64,000 nucleotides of DNA from an uncultured Crocinitomix sp. (GCA_937136425.1 CAKZON010000086.1:28526-92525), one strand, 5' to 3'. Positions 46,570-56,446 are shown, counted from the first letter of the stretch. A program made the numbers and translations. The notes: generated by a model not told the origin, from the letters alone.

Positions 46570-48612
46570 CTAATTTTTGGATTTAAAATAATGATAAATT
46601 TCGTTTTGCGCGTTGTATTTCTCGTTCAAATCTGACTTGACATTTTTATTTCGCTGAAGCGAATCTATTGCTCTCGCTTTTTGATTATCTAAAAAACATG
46701 CATCTAGCATAAATTTTAGGTCTTTCTGAAGGTTTTTGTCATAGATAGGAACAGTTACCTCAATTCTTCGATCTAAGTTTCTTGTCATCCAATCAGCAGA
46801 GGAAATGAAATACTTTTCTTCTCCACCATTATGAAAAACGAAAATTCGCGTATGTTCTAAAAACTGCCCAACAATACTTCTAATAGTTATATTTTCACTT
46901 AAGCCTTCAATTCCTGGCACCAAGGCACAAATACCTCTAATTACTCCATTAATTACAACACCTGCACATGAGGCTTCATATAATTTCTTGATGATTTTAG
47001 GATCTACTAAATTGTTTAACTTAATTGTGATTTTGGCTTCTTCACCATTTTTTGCGTTGGTAATTTCTTTATCAATTAATCCAATCAATTTACGACGGAT
47101 GTTGAATGGGGAAACAAGGAGTTCTCTGAATACACTTCTATCAATATTGTTCTTGAATATTTTAAATACTTTTTCTACTTCTCTGGTAATCGATTTATCA
47201 GCTGTTAATAGTGAACAGTCCGTGTAAATATTGGCAGTTTTTTCGTGGAAGTTTCCAGTGCCTATATGTGCAACCATTTGAATTCTACTACCAACTTTGC
47301 GTTTAATTAAAAACAACTTGGAGTGTACCTTAAGGTTTTGTACACCAAACAATACGTTTACACCATTATCTTCTAAATAGTTTGACCAAGTGATATTGTT
47401 GGATTCATCAAATCGTGCTTTTAACTCAATAATAGCTGTAACTTTAATTCCATTTTGGGCAGCGCTTATTAGCGCATTAATGATATGCGAATTTGGAGCA
47501 ACCCTATATAAGTTAATCTTTATTGAAATTACTTTAGGATCAATTGCAGCCTCGCGCAAAACGTCAATTACATGTTGAAATCGTTGAAAAGGGAAAGTTA
47601 AAAGGATATCCTTAGAGAGGATTTTTTTTATAATAGGTTCTCTGTTATTTTTTAACTCTGGATGAACAACAGGTTTTAATCTCTTAAATCGGAAAGCCTT
47701 GTTTTCGAAATCAGGAAAATTTATGAAGTCCTTAAAATTGTGATAAGTTCCACCAGGAATAATGTTCTCTCCAGGTTTTAAACCTAATGCTTCCATTAGA
47801 TATTGTAATTGATCAATTGGCATAGCTGCATCAAATACAAAACGAACGGTGTCACCTTCCTTGCGCATTTCTACGCTCTCTTTCATTTTTTCCAAATAAC
47901 TCTTTGAAATATCGTCATCTACATCTAACTCAGCATCACGCGTTATTTTAAACGCATGTGCTACAATTAAATCAAATTTGAAAATTGAAAATATCTCTGC
48001 TAGATTAAATCGAATAATATCATCCAATAGAATCAATTTGTTAGGTCCATTTTCTTGCGTAGGAATAATGACAAAACGTTCTGCATTAGCCGGGATTTCA
48101 ATTAATGCATATTTTACCTTGGTTTTTTCAAAATCCATCATTTTAATACCAAGGTAATTTCCGCCATCTTTTAGCTGAGGAAATTTCCGCTTAGACGAAA
48201 GCATGATAGGTACTATTTGAGGACGTATTTTTTCTCGAAACAAAGTTTGAATAAAATCAATTTCTGCTTCCTTCAAATGTTTTCCATCAGTTTGCAAAAT
48301 ATGATGCTCTCTTAACTCACGAAGTAATTTTTGATAGGATAACTCAAATAAACGTTGTTGATCTAATACAACATGTTTAATCTTTTTTAACAATGCCTTT
48401 GGTCCTCCGTCAAATCCTTCAACCTTTCTTTTCTTAATGGCTATAAGTCTTCGGATTGATGCAACACGAACGCGATAAAACTCGTCCATATTATTTGAAT
48501 AAATACCTAAAAACCGAATGCGCTCAACTAATGGATTTGATATATCCAAAGACTCTTGTAATACACGTTCATTAAATGACAACCAACTTAATTCGCGATT
48601 GAATAATTTCAT
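46570..48612 (-). CDS. ppk1: Polyphosphate kinase 1
   Basis: 680 residues in the usual four-domain form. The N-terminal domain begins 'LFNRELSWLSFNERVL', typical of PPK1, with 'RFLGIYSNNMDEFYRVR'. The two phospholipase-D-like domains carry the autophosphorylated histidine H430 ('VHSKLFLI') and a second one in 'RIFVFHNGGEEKYFISSADW'. It makes polyphosphate from ATP reversibly at the inner face of the membrane. It is first in the ppk1-ppx operon. Confidence 0.97.
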   Translation of the reverse strand: MKLFNRELSWLSFNERVLQESLDISNPLVERIRFLGIYSNNMDEFYRVRVASIRRLIAIKKRKVEGFDGGPKALLKKIKHVVLDQQRLFELSYQKLLRELREHHILQTDGKHLKEAEIDFIQTLFREKIRPQIVPIMLSSKRKFPQLKDGGNYLGIKMMDFEKTKVKYALIEIPANAERFVIIPTQENGPNKLILLDDIIRFNLAEIFSIFKFDLIVAHAFKITRDAELDVDDDISKSYLEKMKESVEMRKEGDTVRFVFDAAMPIDQLQYLMEALGLKPGENIIPGGTYHNFKDFINFPDFENKAFRFKRLKPVVHPELKNNREPIIKKILSKDILLTFPFQRFQHVIDVLREAAIDPKVISIKINLYRVAPNSHIINALISAAQNGIKVTAIIELKARFDESNNITWSNYLEDNGVNVLFGVQNLKVHSKLFLIKRKVGSRIQMVAHIGTGNFHEKTANIYTDCSLLTADKSITREVEKVFKIFKNNIDRSVFRELLVSPFNIRRKLIGLIDKEITNAKNGEEAKITIKLNNLVDPKIIKKLYEASCAGVVINGVIRGICALVPGIEGLSENITIRSIVGQFLEHTRIFVFHNGGEEKYFISSADWMTRNLDRRIEVTVPIYDKNLQKDLKFMLDACFLDNQKARAIDSLQRNKNVKSDLNEKYNAQNEIYHYFKSKN

Positions 48613-48654
48613 TATACCTTAAAATTCAAATGATAAAACGTTATGTCTATAACT

Positions 48655-48690
48655 AAAAACACCAGCCACTTAAAAAATAGCTGGTGTTTT
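48655..48690 (-). terminator. Rho-independent terminator between the LuxE-like gene and ppk1
   Basis: AAAAACACCAGC pairs with GCTGGTGTTTT around a 13-base loop, with T runs on either strand. It ends the LuxE-like transcript, whose stop is at 48788, before ppk1. Confidence 0.85.
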
Positions 48691-48787
48691 CACCTCAAAA
48701 AACTATGTTTCCATGAAAAAACATGTTTCAAAGATAGATTAAAATTTGATTTGTCCAAATAAACAAGCGGAAAAAAAATGTTAAATT

Positions 48788-49780
48788 TTATTGAACTAAT
48801 AAATTGCAACCTCTAATGTCTGAATTGTCAAATCTGCCAACAACTTGAAAAGTTTGATTATTTATTCTTCCTAAATCTTGCGTTGCAATAAATGCACAAG
48901 AATGAATGTTTGCTAAGTCAATAATATTTATACCACCAGTTTTATTTTCAACTAGTTCGAAAGGGTCAGAGTGAGATCGAGTTAATATTTTCATCCAAGG
49001 AGGACACTTAAATTGCAAACCTTCACTGTAGGCTTGAGAAAGCAGCTCTGTCATACCATACTCTGAGTGTATGACAGGAGCAGAGAAATGAGAACGTAAA
49101 ACTGCATGCAATTCATCTTTTATCATCTCTTTACGTTTACCCTTCATTCCTCCAGTTTCCATTATAATGCATTCCGATAGATCAGGAGAAAATTTTTCTC
49201 CAAAATCTAATAAGGCATAAGTCACTCCAATCAATAATATTTTTTTGCCCTTATTTTTTTTAATTACCGCATCAAGCTCTTCATATTCATCCAAAAAAAA
49301 GCCGCTATCTGCGTGGTGTGACATTGCAATAAATTGATCCACCATATAAATTAAAGAGGAACCTTCTCTTTCAAGGTAGGAAGGGAGAAGCCCAAGAACC
49401 AAATAATCCTTGATTGGTCCATAGTTAAGTTCAAACCCTTTAATGAATGAGTTTTCATATAATAAAGGATCTTTTACATGATGCTTACTGGTAACCATTC
49501 CAGTTGTACCACTACTACTAAATGTAATTGCCGGATCCTCATTAAAGCTAACAACTTGGTGTGTTTTGAAAAATGAAATTGGTAAAAATGGAATTTTTGA
49601 ATAATGATCAATTGTCTTGGCGTTAACATTTAAATGGGCGCAGTAGGTTTTGTAAACAAGGTTATTTCTCAACTGATAGTTGAAAAGTTGAATTGCTTTT
49701 GCATTAAATTCATCCTCATTTGCAATTGAAAAAATAGACTGAGGATCAAAATGTAATTTATCTTCGTTTTGCGCGTTCAC
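48788..49780 (-). CDS. LuxE-like acyl-protein synthetase / acyltransferase family protein
   Basis: 330 residues, soluble. The adenylate-forming signature 'FSSSGTTGM' lies near residues 87-95. 'HSEYGMTELLSQAY' (about 240-253) corresponds to the conserved E-Y-G-M-T-E motif of LuxE, and the arginine in 'VVGRFDNSDIRG' lies near the end. LuxE activates fatty acids as acyl-AMP and moves them to a cysteine. This stand-alone member lacks luxCDAB neighbours; in Bacteroidota such genes are usually annotated acyltransferase with unknown substrate. It is monocistronic and divergent from the lipoprotein gene. Confidence 0.82.
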   Translation of the reverse strand: MNAQNEDKLHFDPQSIFSIANEDEFNAKAIQLFNYQLRNNLVYKTYCAHLNVNAKTIDHYSKIPFLPISFFKTHQVVSFNEDPAITFSSSGTTGMVTSKHHVKDPLLYENSFIKGFELNYGPIKDYLVLGLLPSYLEREGSSLIYMVDQFIAMSHHADSGFFLDEYEELDAVIKKNKGKKILLIGVTYALLDFGEKFSPDLSECIIMETGGMKGKRKEMIKDELHAVLRSHFSAPVIHSEYGMTELLSQAYSEGLQFKCPPWMKILTRSHSDPFELVENKTGGINIIDLANIHSCAFIATQDLGRINNQTFQVVGRFDNSDIRGCNLLVQ

Positions 49781-49840
49781 TTTATTATTAATAACTTTAG
49801 AGACATTAAGGTGAACTTACCCTAAAATTGATAAGAACTC

Positions 49841-50344
49841 ATGCACGCAAAAATAAAACTTATTTTCTCCTTCCTAGTACTAAGTGTGTTAGTTTCTTCA
49901 TGTTTCAAAAGTGAAGAGTATCCTATTGAACCTATAATTTCGGATCCAATTTTTATTTTTTCAGGAGATAGCGCTCAACTTACTTTTAGCTTTACAGATG
50001 GAGATGGTGATATTGGCCTAGCTCCTGAAGATACGCTTGCACCTTATAATTCGGCTTCATATTTTCACTATAACCTCCATGTAGATTATTATGAAAAAGA
50101 TGACGTCAACGGTTGGCAACGTGGCAGAGATATTGAAGGTGATTCCATTGTGTTTCAGTATAGATTAAAGCCAATTGTGGTAAAAGGAAAAGCACGTGGT
50201 ATCAAAGGAACAATGGATGTAACCATGATCAATTTTTCAAACCCATTTTCAACAGAATCTGATACAATTAAATACACAATTAAATTAATTGATAAAGCAT
50301 TGCATGAAAGTAATGTGATTGAGACAAACGAGATTTATCTATAA
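49841..50344 (+). CDS. Lipoprotein of unknown function
   Basis: 167 residues with a lipoprotein signal: a hydrophobic stretch then 'LVSSC' with the lipobox cysteine at about residue 21. The mature part is beta-rich and begins with 'FTDGDGDIGL' around residues 52-61, an Asp-rich motif common in Bacteroidota surface lipoproteins and probably calcium binding. It has a single small beta-sandwich and no catalytic motif. It is probably monocistronic; 146 bases separate it from rimK. Confidence 0.8.
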   Translation: MHAKIKLIFSFLVLSVLVSSCFKSEEYPIEPIISDPIFIFSGDSAQLTFSFTDGDGDIGLAPEDTLAPYNSASYFHYNLHVDYYEKDDVNGWQRGRDIEGDSIVFQYRLKPIVVKGKARGIKGTMDVTMINFSNPFSTESDTIKYTIKLIDKALHESNVIETNEIYL

Positions 50345-50490
50345 AGCTATACCGTCTATTTTATTGGTATAAGTCAACAAAAAGAGCATAAATTAGAAAA
50401 AAGATTTATTTTTATAATGAATTGTGGTTATACAACTTGATGAAATAATCAATATAACCCAATTTTTAAATAAATTGATTTGTCAATAAA

Positions 50491-51363
50491 ATGCTAATTT
50501 ACATCCTTTCACGAGGTGCAACGCTCTATTCTACATCACGCATTTATAGAGCCGCACTAAAAAGGAGGCATAATGTCCGAATTATAGATCATATGGAATG
50601 TGATTTATTAATAGAGGACGGACGATTCATTGTGGTTTATAATAATGAAGTTTTATTGAAACCGGATTTGGTTATTCCAAGAATTGGGAGTTCTGCAACA
50701 GTATATGGTACAACAGTTGTACGACATTTTCAAGAGATGGGAGCTCCTGTGTTAAATACTCCTTCAGGTATCTTCAATTCGCGCGATAAATTTAGAAGTT
50801 TGCAATTATTAGCGGGGCAAAATATCCCCATTCCAGCAACTTATTTTTCAAACGATTTACACCAGGCCGAGCGAATTGTTAAACGCAAATTAGGTTATCC
50901 TTTTATTCTAAAAGTTTTGGAAGGAACACAAGGATTAGGAGTTCATTTAATTAAGAATGAGATTGAAGCCCACCAAATGTTTAACCGCTTTTCAATTGCT
51001 AATAAGCGAGTTATTTTACAAGAATTTATAGAGGAGTTTAAGGGAAAGGATTTGAGAATTTTCATTGTCGGCAATAAAGTGGTTGCTTCTATGATGCGAA
51101 TTGCCAGTGCAGATGAGTTTCGCTCAAACATTCACCGCGGTGGAAGCGGACAACGTGTGGTTTTGTCAGAAGAAGAACGTGAAATTGCAATTCGTGCGGT
51201 GAAAATATTAGGCCTGCAGGTGGCTGGGGTTGATATTTTGCGCTCAAAAAAAGGAGCGTTAATAATTGAAGTAAATTCATCTCCCGGATTAGAAGGGATA
51301 GAAGGAGTAACTGGAGTAGAGGTTGCAGAAGAGATAATCCGCTTTATTGAAGAAAAGTATTAG
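50491..51363 (+). CDS. rimK: RimK-family ATP-grasp glutamate ligase
   Basis: 290 residues. The ATP-grasp domain is clear: 'DKFRSLQLLAGQNIPIPATYF', 'YPFILKVLEGTQGLGVHL' (nucleotide-binding K and Gly-rich loop), 'LQEFIEEFKGKDLRIFIVG' and 'IEVNSSPGLEGIEGVTG' (metal-binding E and N). RimK adds glutamate to the C-terminus of ribosomal protein S6 in E. coli or makes poly-glutamate; other members act on other carboxyl substrates. It heads a three-gene operon. The next gene starts one base after the stop and encodes an AstE/aspartoacylase-like zinc enzyme, a frequent partner. Confidence 0.92.
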   Translation: MLIYILSRGATLYSTSRIYRAALKRRHNVRIIDHMECDLLIEDGRFIVVYNNEVLLKPDLVIPRIGSSATVYGTTVVRHFQEMGAPVLNTPSGIFNSRDKFRSLQLLAGQNIPIPATYFSNDLHQAERIVKRKLGYPFILKVLEGTQGLGVHLIKNEIEAHQMFNRFSIANKRVILQEFIEEFKGKDLRIFIVGNKVVASMMRIASADEFRSNIHRGGSGQRVVLSEEEREIAIRAVKILGLQVAGVDILRSKKGALIIEVNSSPGLEGIEGVTGVEVAEEIIRFIEEKY

Positions 51364-51364
51364 A

Positions 51365-52306
51365 ATGAAAATTTATAATAAAACAATAAAACCTGGGGAA
51401 GAATGTACAGTCCAAATTCCCGTGGCAAATTTACCTTCTGGAACTGAAATTGATTTATTTGCTCATGTGTACCGAAGCGAGGTTGAAGGGCCAACTATTT
51501 TGTTAATAGGTGGTGTGCATGGAGATGAAATTAATGGGGTTGAAATTGTGCGCAGAGCAGCTCAAGATAAGCTGTTTAGTTCTCTGTTGTGTGGCTCTGT
51601 TATTACGGTTCCTTTGCTCAATGTTTATGGGTTTATAAATTTTTCGCGTGGTTTTCCTGATGGGAAAGATGTGAATAGAGGGTTTCCAGGAACAAAAAAC
51701 GGATCTTTATCTTCTCGAATAGCACATACATTTACTAATTATATTCTTCCTGCAGCAGACTTAGCAATTGATTTTCATACGGGCGGAAAGAGTATTTATA
51801 ATTTTCCGCAATCCAGATATACAGCAGAGGACCCAGAGAGTTATAAATTAGCACAGGATATGAACATGCCATGTGCGTTAAAGTCTGGCTTAATTCCTAA
51901 ATCATTACGTAAAACTGCTTTCGGAAAAGAAATTCCAATGGTGGTGTTTGAAGGTGGAGAATCGCTTCGTGTTGATGATTATTCTGTGAATGAAGGTTTG
52001 CGAGCTATCAACAATGTACTTGTTCAGCGTGGCATGATTAAAGGAGAAGTGGATAATGTAGAATCTTATTCTTTTTTGAAAAAGACATGGGTTCGAGCCA
52101 CTCGATCTGGAGTCGTAATTTTAGAGAAAAAATCAGGAGACTTTGTAACAAAAGGAGAAGTACTTGCACGTATAACTAATCCATACAACACATATCAATC
52201 AAAAGTATTATCAAAAGTGGAAGGATTCATTTTTGGACATAATAATAACCCTGTAATAAATAAGGGAGATGCCTTATTTCATATTGGATATAACCTAAAA
52301 AAGTAA
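51365..52306 (+). CDS. Succinylglutamate desuccinylase/aspartoacylase-family zinc hydrolase
   Basis: 313 residues from ATG 51365; the frame is open a few codons further into rimK, but this ATG is one base after the rimK stop. Zinc and catalytic residues of the AstE/ASPA M14-like family are visible: 'GGVHGDEINGVEI' (H and E ligands near residues 50-55), 'LAIDFHTGG' with the third ligand H near 137, and 'VFEGGE' with the catalytic glutamate near 200. The last 75 residues form a lipoyl/barrel-sandwich-like tail ('SGVVILEKKSGDFVTKGEVLA'). It probably trims amide-linked carboxylates, perhaps products of the adjacent RimK. Confidence 0.9.
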   Translation: MKIYNKTIKPGEECTVQIPVANLPSGTEIDLFAHVYRSEVEGPTILLIGGVHGDEINGVEIVRRAAQDKLFSSLLCGSVITVPLLNVYGFINFSRGFPDGKDVNRGFPGTKNGSLSSRIAHTFTNYILPAADLAIDFHTGGKSIYNFPQSRYTAEDPESYKLAQDMNMPCALKSGLIPKSLRKTAFGKEIPMVVFEGGESLRVDDYSVNEGLRAINNVLVQRGMIKGEVDNVESYSFLKKTWVRATRSGVVILEKKSGDFVTKGEVLARITNPYNTYQSKVLSKVEGFIFGHNNNPVINKGDALFHIGYNLKK

Positions 52307-52310
52307 ACTT

Positions 52311-53276
52311 ATGATGCATTTTGTTTTAGAAGATATTGACCCAGTAAAAGCCAAAGATTTTGCTTTGTTTTTAAAAGAAATGAATGAAATTTCCTTGCTC
52401 ATAACAGTAGCTGGAGCACCTTTTGTTTCTAGTGATGCATTGACAGTGGATGAAGAAAAAGAAATTAGCTCATTTGAGTTGGAAGAGGATGTTTATGAGG
52501 TGAAGTTTAAAGGTCAATCTAATAACGGTGAGATAACTGGAGGCTATTTTGAAGTGTATGAGGATAAGAAACGGTTGCTCGAAATTTCCTATTCAATAAA
52601 GCAAGGAGCTGCGATTGCTTTGCGTGCCAAATTAAACTGCGAAGGAGAATCATTGGTGAGAGAAGAATTGGAGCGTGCATTTGAACGTGACTTTTCTCAA
52701 GAAGCACATGATTATATGGAAACTCCATTAGAGGAAATAAGAAAACCAAAATTGCAACTATCAGATTTGGTAGATGCAGTTGACGAGGAGGCTAAACCAA
52801 GTTTAGAAGAAATATTAGATAAAAGTAATGAACCTAATGATGTGGGTGAACCTGAACCAATTATAGAACAATTGGGAGAGGAAGATAGCATGGAAGAAAT
52901 TACGGAAGAATTAGCCGAGTTAACACAAAGAGTTCAAGAAGCTATTATCGATACGCGATATATGATCTCAATGCTAAATAGCTTGAGTCATGACATCACC
53001 AGAGGTGCAACAATCAACTTTGAAGAACTTGAATTAGGTTCTGAAAAATTGGAGAATGGTGCTTTGGTTGAAATGTTAGATGATGAATCAAATGAGTATA
53101 AAATCACATTCCGAAGAGGAAGCTTAGAAGATATGGTAGAGGTGTCATTTTTCCTTGAAAAGGATGATGTACTAATCTTTAGCGTTTATTTCTCGTCTGA
53201 CGGAGTAGGAAGAATTTCCTCATCTAGTGATCAAAGTAAAATTATTCTCAAAAAAGTAAAAAATCACTTATTGTAG
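52311..53276 (+). CDS. Acidic conserved-operon protein of unknown function
   Basis: 321 residues, very acidic, no signal peptide. It appears to have two alpha/beta parts (about 1-130 and 200-321) joined by an acidic linker rich in E, D and P (about 140-195). I recognise no motif. It is 4 bases after the aspartoacylase-like gene in the rimK operon, so a link to that pathway is likely. The stop overlaps the tail of the convergent hydrolase gene by 9 bases. A strongly acidic linker could itself be a substrate for a glutamate ligase, but this is a guess. Confidence 0.7.
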   Translation: MMHFVLEDIDPVKAKDFALFLKEMNEISLLITVAGAPFVSSDALTVDEEKEISSFELEEDVYEVKFKGQSNNGEITGGYFEVYEDKKRLLEISYSIKQGAAIALRAKLNCEGESLVREELERAFERDFSQEAHDYMETPLEEIRKPKLQLSDLVDAVDEEAKPSLEEILDKSNEPNDVGEPEPIIEQLGEEDSMEEITEELAELTQRVQEAIIDTRYMISMLNSLSHDITRGATINFEELELGSEKLENGALVEMLDDESNEYKITFRRGSLEDMVEVSFFLEKDDVLIFSVYFSSDGVGRISSSSDQSKIILKKVKNHLL

Positions 53277-54050
53277 ATAATCAACGACCTTATTATAAAA
53301 TTCAACAGGTGCTTCTGCATGTATCCAGTGGCCAGATTCTTCTATCGAATAAATTTCAGATTGAGGAAATTGAGTATTAATCTCAGAATAATCTGATTCT
53401 AATATATAATTTGAACGCCCTCCTCTTATAAATAACGTGTTGGCAGAAATTTGATCAAATTCAATGGCATCAATGATACGATAAATTTCTCGTGACAAAA
53501 CTGGTATGTTAATGCGCCATGCCAATTGACCTTTTTCAATCCAATAAAGGTTTTTCAGTAAAAACTGACGAACACCTAATTCAGAAACATATTCGCTTAA
53601 AACTTTATCAGCATTTCCCCGTGTTTTAACAACGGATAAATCGATTGCATTTAAGCCCGCCAAAATTTGTTCGTGATGCATTGGGTATTGCTTGTGCGAA
53701 ATATCTACAACAATCATTTTATCTAAAAACTCAGGATGGTTTTTAGCAAAATTAATAACTGTTTTTCCACCCATTGAATGACCAATAACATTGATTTTGG
53801 ACAATCCTAAGTCCTTGACTAACGTATAAAAATCTTCTGCCATCAATTCATAGTCGAAATCATCAGAATGGGGAGAATGTCCGTGGTTGCGTTGATCAAC
53901 CAAATAAACCACATAGCGCTCTGCAAATTTTTTAGCAAGCGTTTGCCAATTATCTGATGAACCAAATAATCCGTGTAATATAAATAAAGGCTTTTTGTTT
54001 AGGTTTTCTTGCCCCTCTTCATTCCCTATAACTCTATAATGTAATTTCAT
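53268..54050 (-). CDS. Alpha/beta-fold hydrolase (YbfF-like esterase)
   Basis: 260 residues. 'PLFILHGLFGSSDNWQTLAK' holds the oxyanion-hole HG; the nucleophile is S92 in 'GHSMGG'; the acid is probably the D of 'YLVDQRNHG' strand partners or a later one, and the catalytic H lies in 'EESGHWIHAEAP' near the C-terminus. The 'DQRNHGHSPHSD' pattern is typical of the YbfF/ABHD11 esterase group, which cleave acyl-CoA or small esters. It is second in the pdxJ operon, 13 bases after pdxJ. Confidence 0.9.
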   Translation of the reverse strand: MKLHYRVIGNEEGQENLNKKPLFILHGLFGSSDNWQTLAKKFAERYVVYLVDQRNHGHSPHSDDFDYELMAEDFYTLVKDLGLSKINVIGHSMGGKTVINFAKNHPEFLDKMIVVDISHKQYPMHHEQILAGLNAIDLSVVKTRGNADKVLSEYVSELGVRQFLLKNLYWIEKGQLAWRINIPVLSREIYRIIDAIEFDQISANTLFIRGGRSNYILESDYSEINTQFPQSEIYSIEESGHWIHAEAPVEFYNKVVDYLQ

Positions 54051-54063
54051 ATTATTTTAAAAT

Positions 54064-54783
54064 CTAGGCGTCTAATTCTCTTTGATACATCATAACCGTG
54101 TTTTCCAAACCTAAATACAAAGCATCTGAAATTAAAGCATGACCAATAGAAACTTCTGCCAAATTAGGAATGTTGGTTTTGAAATACTTTAAGTTCTTAA
54201 GATTTAAATCATGACCAGCGTTAATTTCCAATCCGCATTCTTGCGCAACCTGTGCTGCTTCGCGATATGGAGCAATCGCTTTTTCTTTATCAGCCTCAAA
54301 TAAGTCAGCATATGGTCCTGTATAAAATTCAATTCTATCCGCCCCTAATTCCGCAGCCTTCTTAATCATGGCAGCATCAGTTTCAATAAACAAAGAAGTT
54401 CGAATACCCATAGCCTTAATTTCTGAAATTATCCCTTTCAAAAAATCAGCCTCTTTTAAGGTGTCCCATCCAGCATTAGAAGTTAAAACATTTGGAGGAT
54501 CTGGTACTAATGTTGCTTGTGCAGGTTGCACTTTTCTCAAAAGCTCCATGAAACGCTCATTAGGATACCCTTCAATATTAAACTCTGTGCTGATTTTGTC
54601 TGCAAGTTCCACAACATCATTGCTTGTAATGTGACGCTCATCTGGCCGTGGATGCACAGTAATGCCATCCGCACCAAATATCTCACAATCAATCGCAACC
54701 TGAACAACATTAGGAGTGTTTCCTCCTCGTGCATTACGTATTGTAGCAATTTTATTAATGTTCACGCTTAATTTTGTTCCCAT
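54064..54783 (-). CDS. pdxJ: Pyridoxine 5'-phosphate synthase
   Basis: 239 residues of normal length. It condenses 3-amino-1-hydroxyacetone 1-phosphate with deoxyxylulose 5-phosphate in vitamin B6 synthesis. Motifs: 'LSVNINKIATIRNARG', 'ADGITVHPRPDERHI' (catalytic H and phosphate-binding residues), 'ELGADRIEFYTGPYA' and 'INAGHDLNLKNL' in a TIM barrel. It is first in its operon and divergent from the CBS-nadK genes, an arrangement common in Flavobacteriales. Confidence 0.97.
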   Translation of the reverse strand: MGTKLSVNINKIATIRNARGGNTPNVVQVAIDCEIFGADGITVHPRPDERHITSNDVVELADKISTEFNIEGYPNERFMELLRKVQPAQATLVPDPPNVLTSNAGWDTLKEADFLKGIISEIKAMGIRTSLFIETDAAMIKKAAELGADRIEFYTGPYADLFEADKEKAIAPYREAAQVAQECGLEINAGHDLNLKNLKYFKTNIPNLAEVSIGHALISDALYLGLENTVMMYQRELDA

Positions 54784-54902
54784 TTCCTCAAGTAAAAGAA
54801 TTTTGTATGCAAATTTAGAAAGGATAGCACAATAAATACTTAATTTAGCACGTAAATTAATTAATGCTCACGTTGAGCAGGAAAAGAATAAGAAAAGCCC
54901 AA

Positions 54903-55565
54903 ATGAGAGCAGAAGAACTCATATCGGAAATGATTCCACCACTGAAGTACAGTGAAACTGGCGAAAAAGCGCTCAATTGGATGAATGAATTTCGAGTAAA
55001 TCACCTACCAGTGGTTAAAGGAAATCAATATATAGGTCTATTATCTGAAAATGATATTTATGATATGCCGGACCCAGCACTACGATTAGATGAATGTTTT
55101 TTGAATTTACCTAAACCATCTATCTATCTTAATTCTCATGCCTATGAGGTGATGAAATTGATTGCTGATTCTAAAATTACAGTAGTTCCAATCTTAAATG
55201 ACAATAATGAATATATTGGTTGTACAGATTTACTCTATTTAATGTCGCAAATAACTGGCGTTATTTCAATTAAAGAACCTGGTGGGATTTTGGTTTTGGT
55301 AATGAATACACATGACTATACGTTAACGGAAATTGCACGTATTGTTGAAGAAAATAATGCAAAAATTTTAAGTTCTTATATAACCTCTGCTCCAGAGTCA
55401 ACTGAAATTGAGGTTACAATAAAAATCAATACGGTTGATTTAGATCGCATAATTCAAACCTTTAATCGTTATGACTATGTGATTAAAGCAAGCTTTGCTA
55501 AAGGAGACACAAATGATGATCTTAAACGACGTTATGATGAGCTCATGAATTACTTAAACATGTAA
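54903..55565 (+). CDS. CBS-domain protein (CBS pair plus ACT-like domain)
   Basis: I choose ATG 54903 (220 residues, 'MRAEELISEMIPPLKYSETG'), which matches the usual start of this family; the frame is open to 54864. Residues about 1-125 are two CBS domains ('VNHLPVVKGNQYIGLLSENDIYD' and 'ITVVPILNDNNEYIGCTDL'). The rest is ACT-like ('GGILVLVMNTHDYTLTEIARIV'). Such proteins usually bind adenine nucleotides and sense energy charge. It sits 2 bases before nadK, so an effect on NAD(P) metabolism is likely. Confidence 0.85.
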   Translation: MRAEELISEMIPPLKYSETGEKALNWMNEFRVNHLPVVKGNQYIGLLSENDIYDMPDPALRLDECFLNLPKPSIYLNSHAYEVMKLIADSKITVVPILNDNNEYIGCTDLLYLMSQITGVISIKEPGGILVLVMNTHDYTLTEIARIVEENNAKILSSYITSAPESTEIEVTIKINTVDLDRIIQTFNRYDYVIKASFAKGDTNDDLKRRYDELMNYLNM

Positions 55566-55567
55566 CA

Positions 55568-56446
55568 ATGAGAGTTGGAATTTACGGCAGATCATTTGAC
55601 GATTCATTTATCCCTAATATTCAGGAACTGTTTGATACCTTAATGGCGTTTGGTTGGAGTGTTTCCATTTACCAACCATTTAGGTCATATCTTTCTCCTA
55701 GATTGCATATTGATGAATTGGATAATGTTTTTAATAAACATCAAGATATCAAGGATAGTATAGATGTTTTAATTTGCATTGGTGGTGATGGTACCTTTTT
55801 AGAGACCATTAACATTGTTCGTAATAGCGGAATTCCAATTCTAGGGATCAATACTGGAAGATTAGGATTTCTGGCTTCTACATATAAAGAAAATATAGTT
55901 AACGTCTTAAACTCAATAAAAGACAATAAATATAGGTTGCAGACAAGGTCAATGCTAAACCTGATTACAGAAGAGCAGCTTTTTGGGGAAGATAATTTTG
56001 CTTTAAATGAATTAACAGTTCATAAAAAGGATAGTTCTTCTATGATTACCATTCATACTTATATTGGAGATTTGTATTTGAATAGCTATTGGGCGGATGG
56101 ATTAATTGTGGCAACGCCTACAGGTTCTACAGCATACTCGCTTAGTTGTGGAGGGCCTATTATGGTTCCTGGAGCGCAAGACTATGTAATTACCCCAATT
56201 GCTCCGCATAATTTAAATGTTAGACCTGTTGTTGTTCCTGATGATCGTACAATTCGACTGAAAATTGAAGGTCGCGGTAAAGAGTACCTATGTTCGCTTG
56301 ATTCTCGCTCCGTTACAATTGATTCTGCGGTGGAACTAACCATAAAAAAAGCAAATTTTCAGATAAACGTAATTCAAACTGAAAATCAAAACTTCTTAAA
56401 TACCATTCGTAATAAAATGATGTGGGGTCTCGATCGCCGAAATTAA
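55568..56446 (+). CDS. nadK: NAD kinase
   Basis: 292 residues; phosphorylates NAD to NADP. The catalytic motif G72-G73-D74-G75 lies in 'ICIGGDGTFLET'. Further motifs are 'GINTGRLGFLA', 'ALNELTVHK' (substrate-binding N and E), 'ADGLIVATPTGSTAYSLSCGG' and 'APHNLNVRPVVVPD'. The start is 2 bases after the CBS-protein stop. uppS and bamA, which often follow nadK in this order of bacteria, are not here. Confidence 0.96.
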   Translation: MRVGIYGRSFDDSFIPNIQELFDTLMAFGWSVSIYQPFRSYLSPRLHIDELDNVFNKHQDIKDSIDVLICIGGDGTFLETINIVRNSGIPILGINTGRLGFLASTYKENIVNVLNSIKDNKYRLQTRSMLNLITEEQLFGEDNFALNELTVHKKDSSSMITIHTYIGDLYLNSYWADGLIVATPTGSTAYSLSCGGPIMVPGAQDYVITPIAPHNLNVRPVVVPDDRTIRLKIEGRGKEYLCSLDSRSVTIDSAVELTIKKANFQINVIQTENQNFLNTIRNKMMWGLDRRN

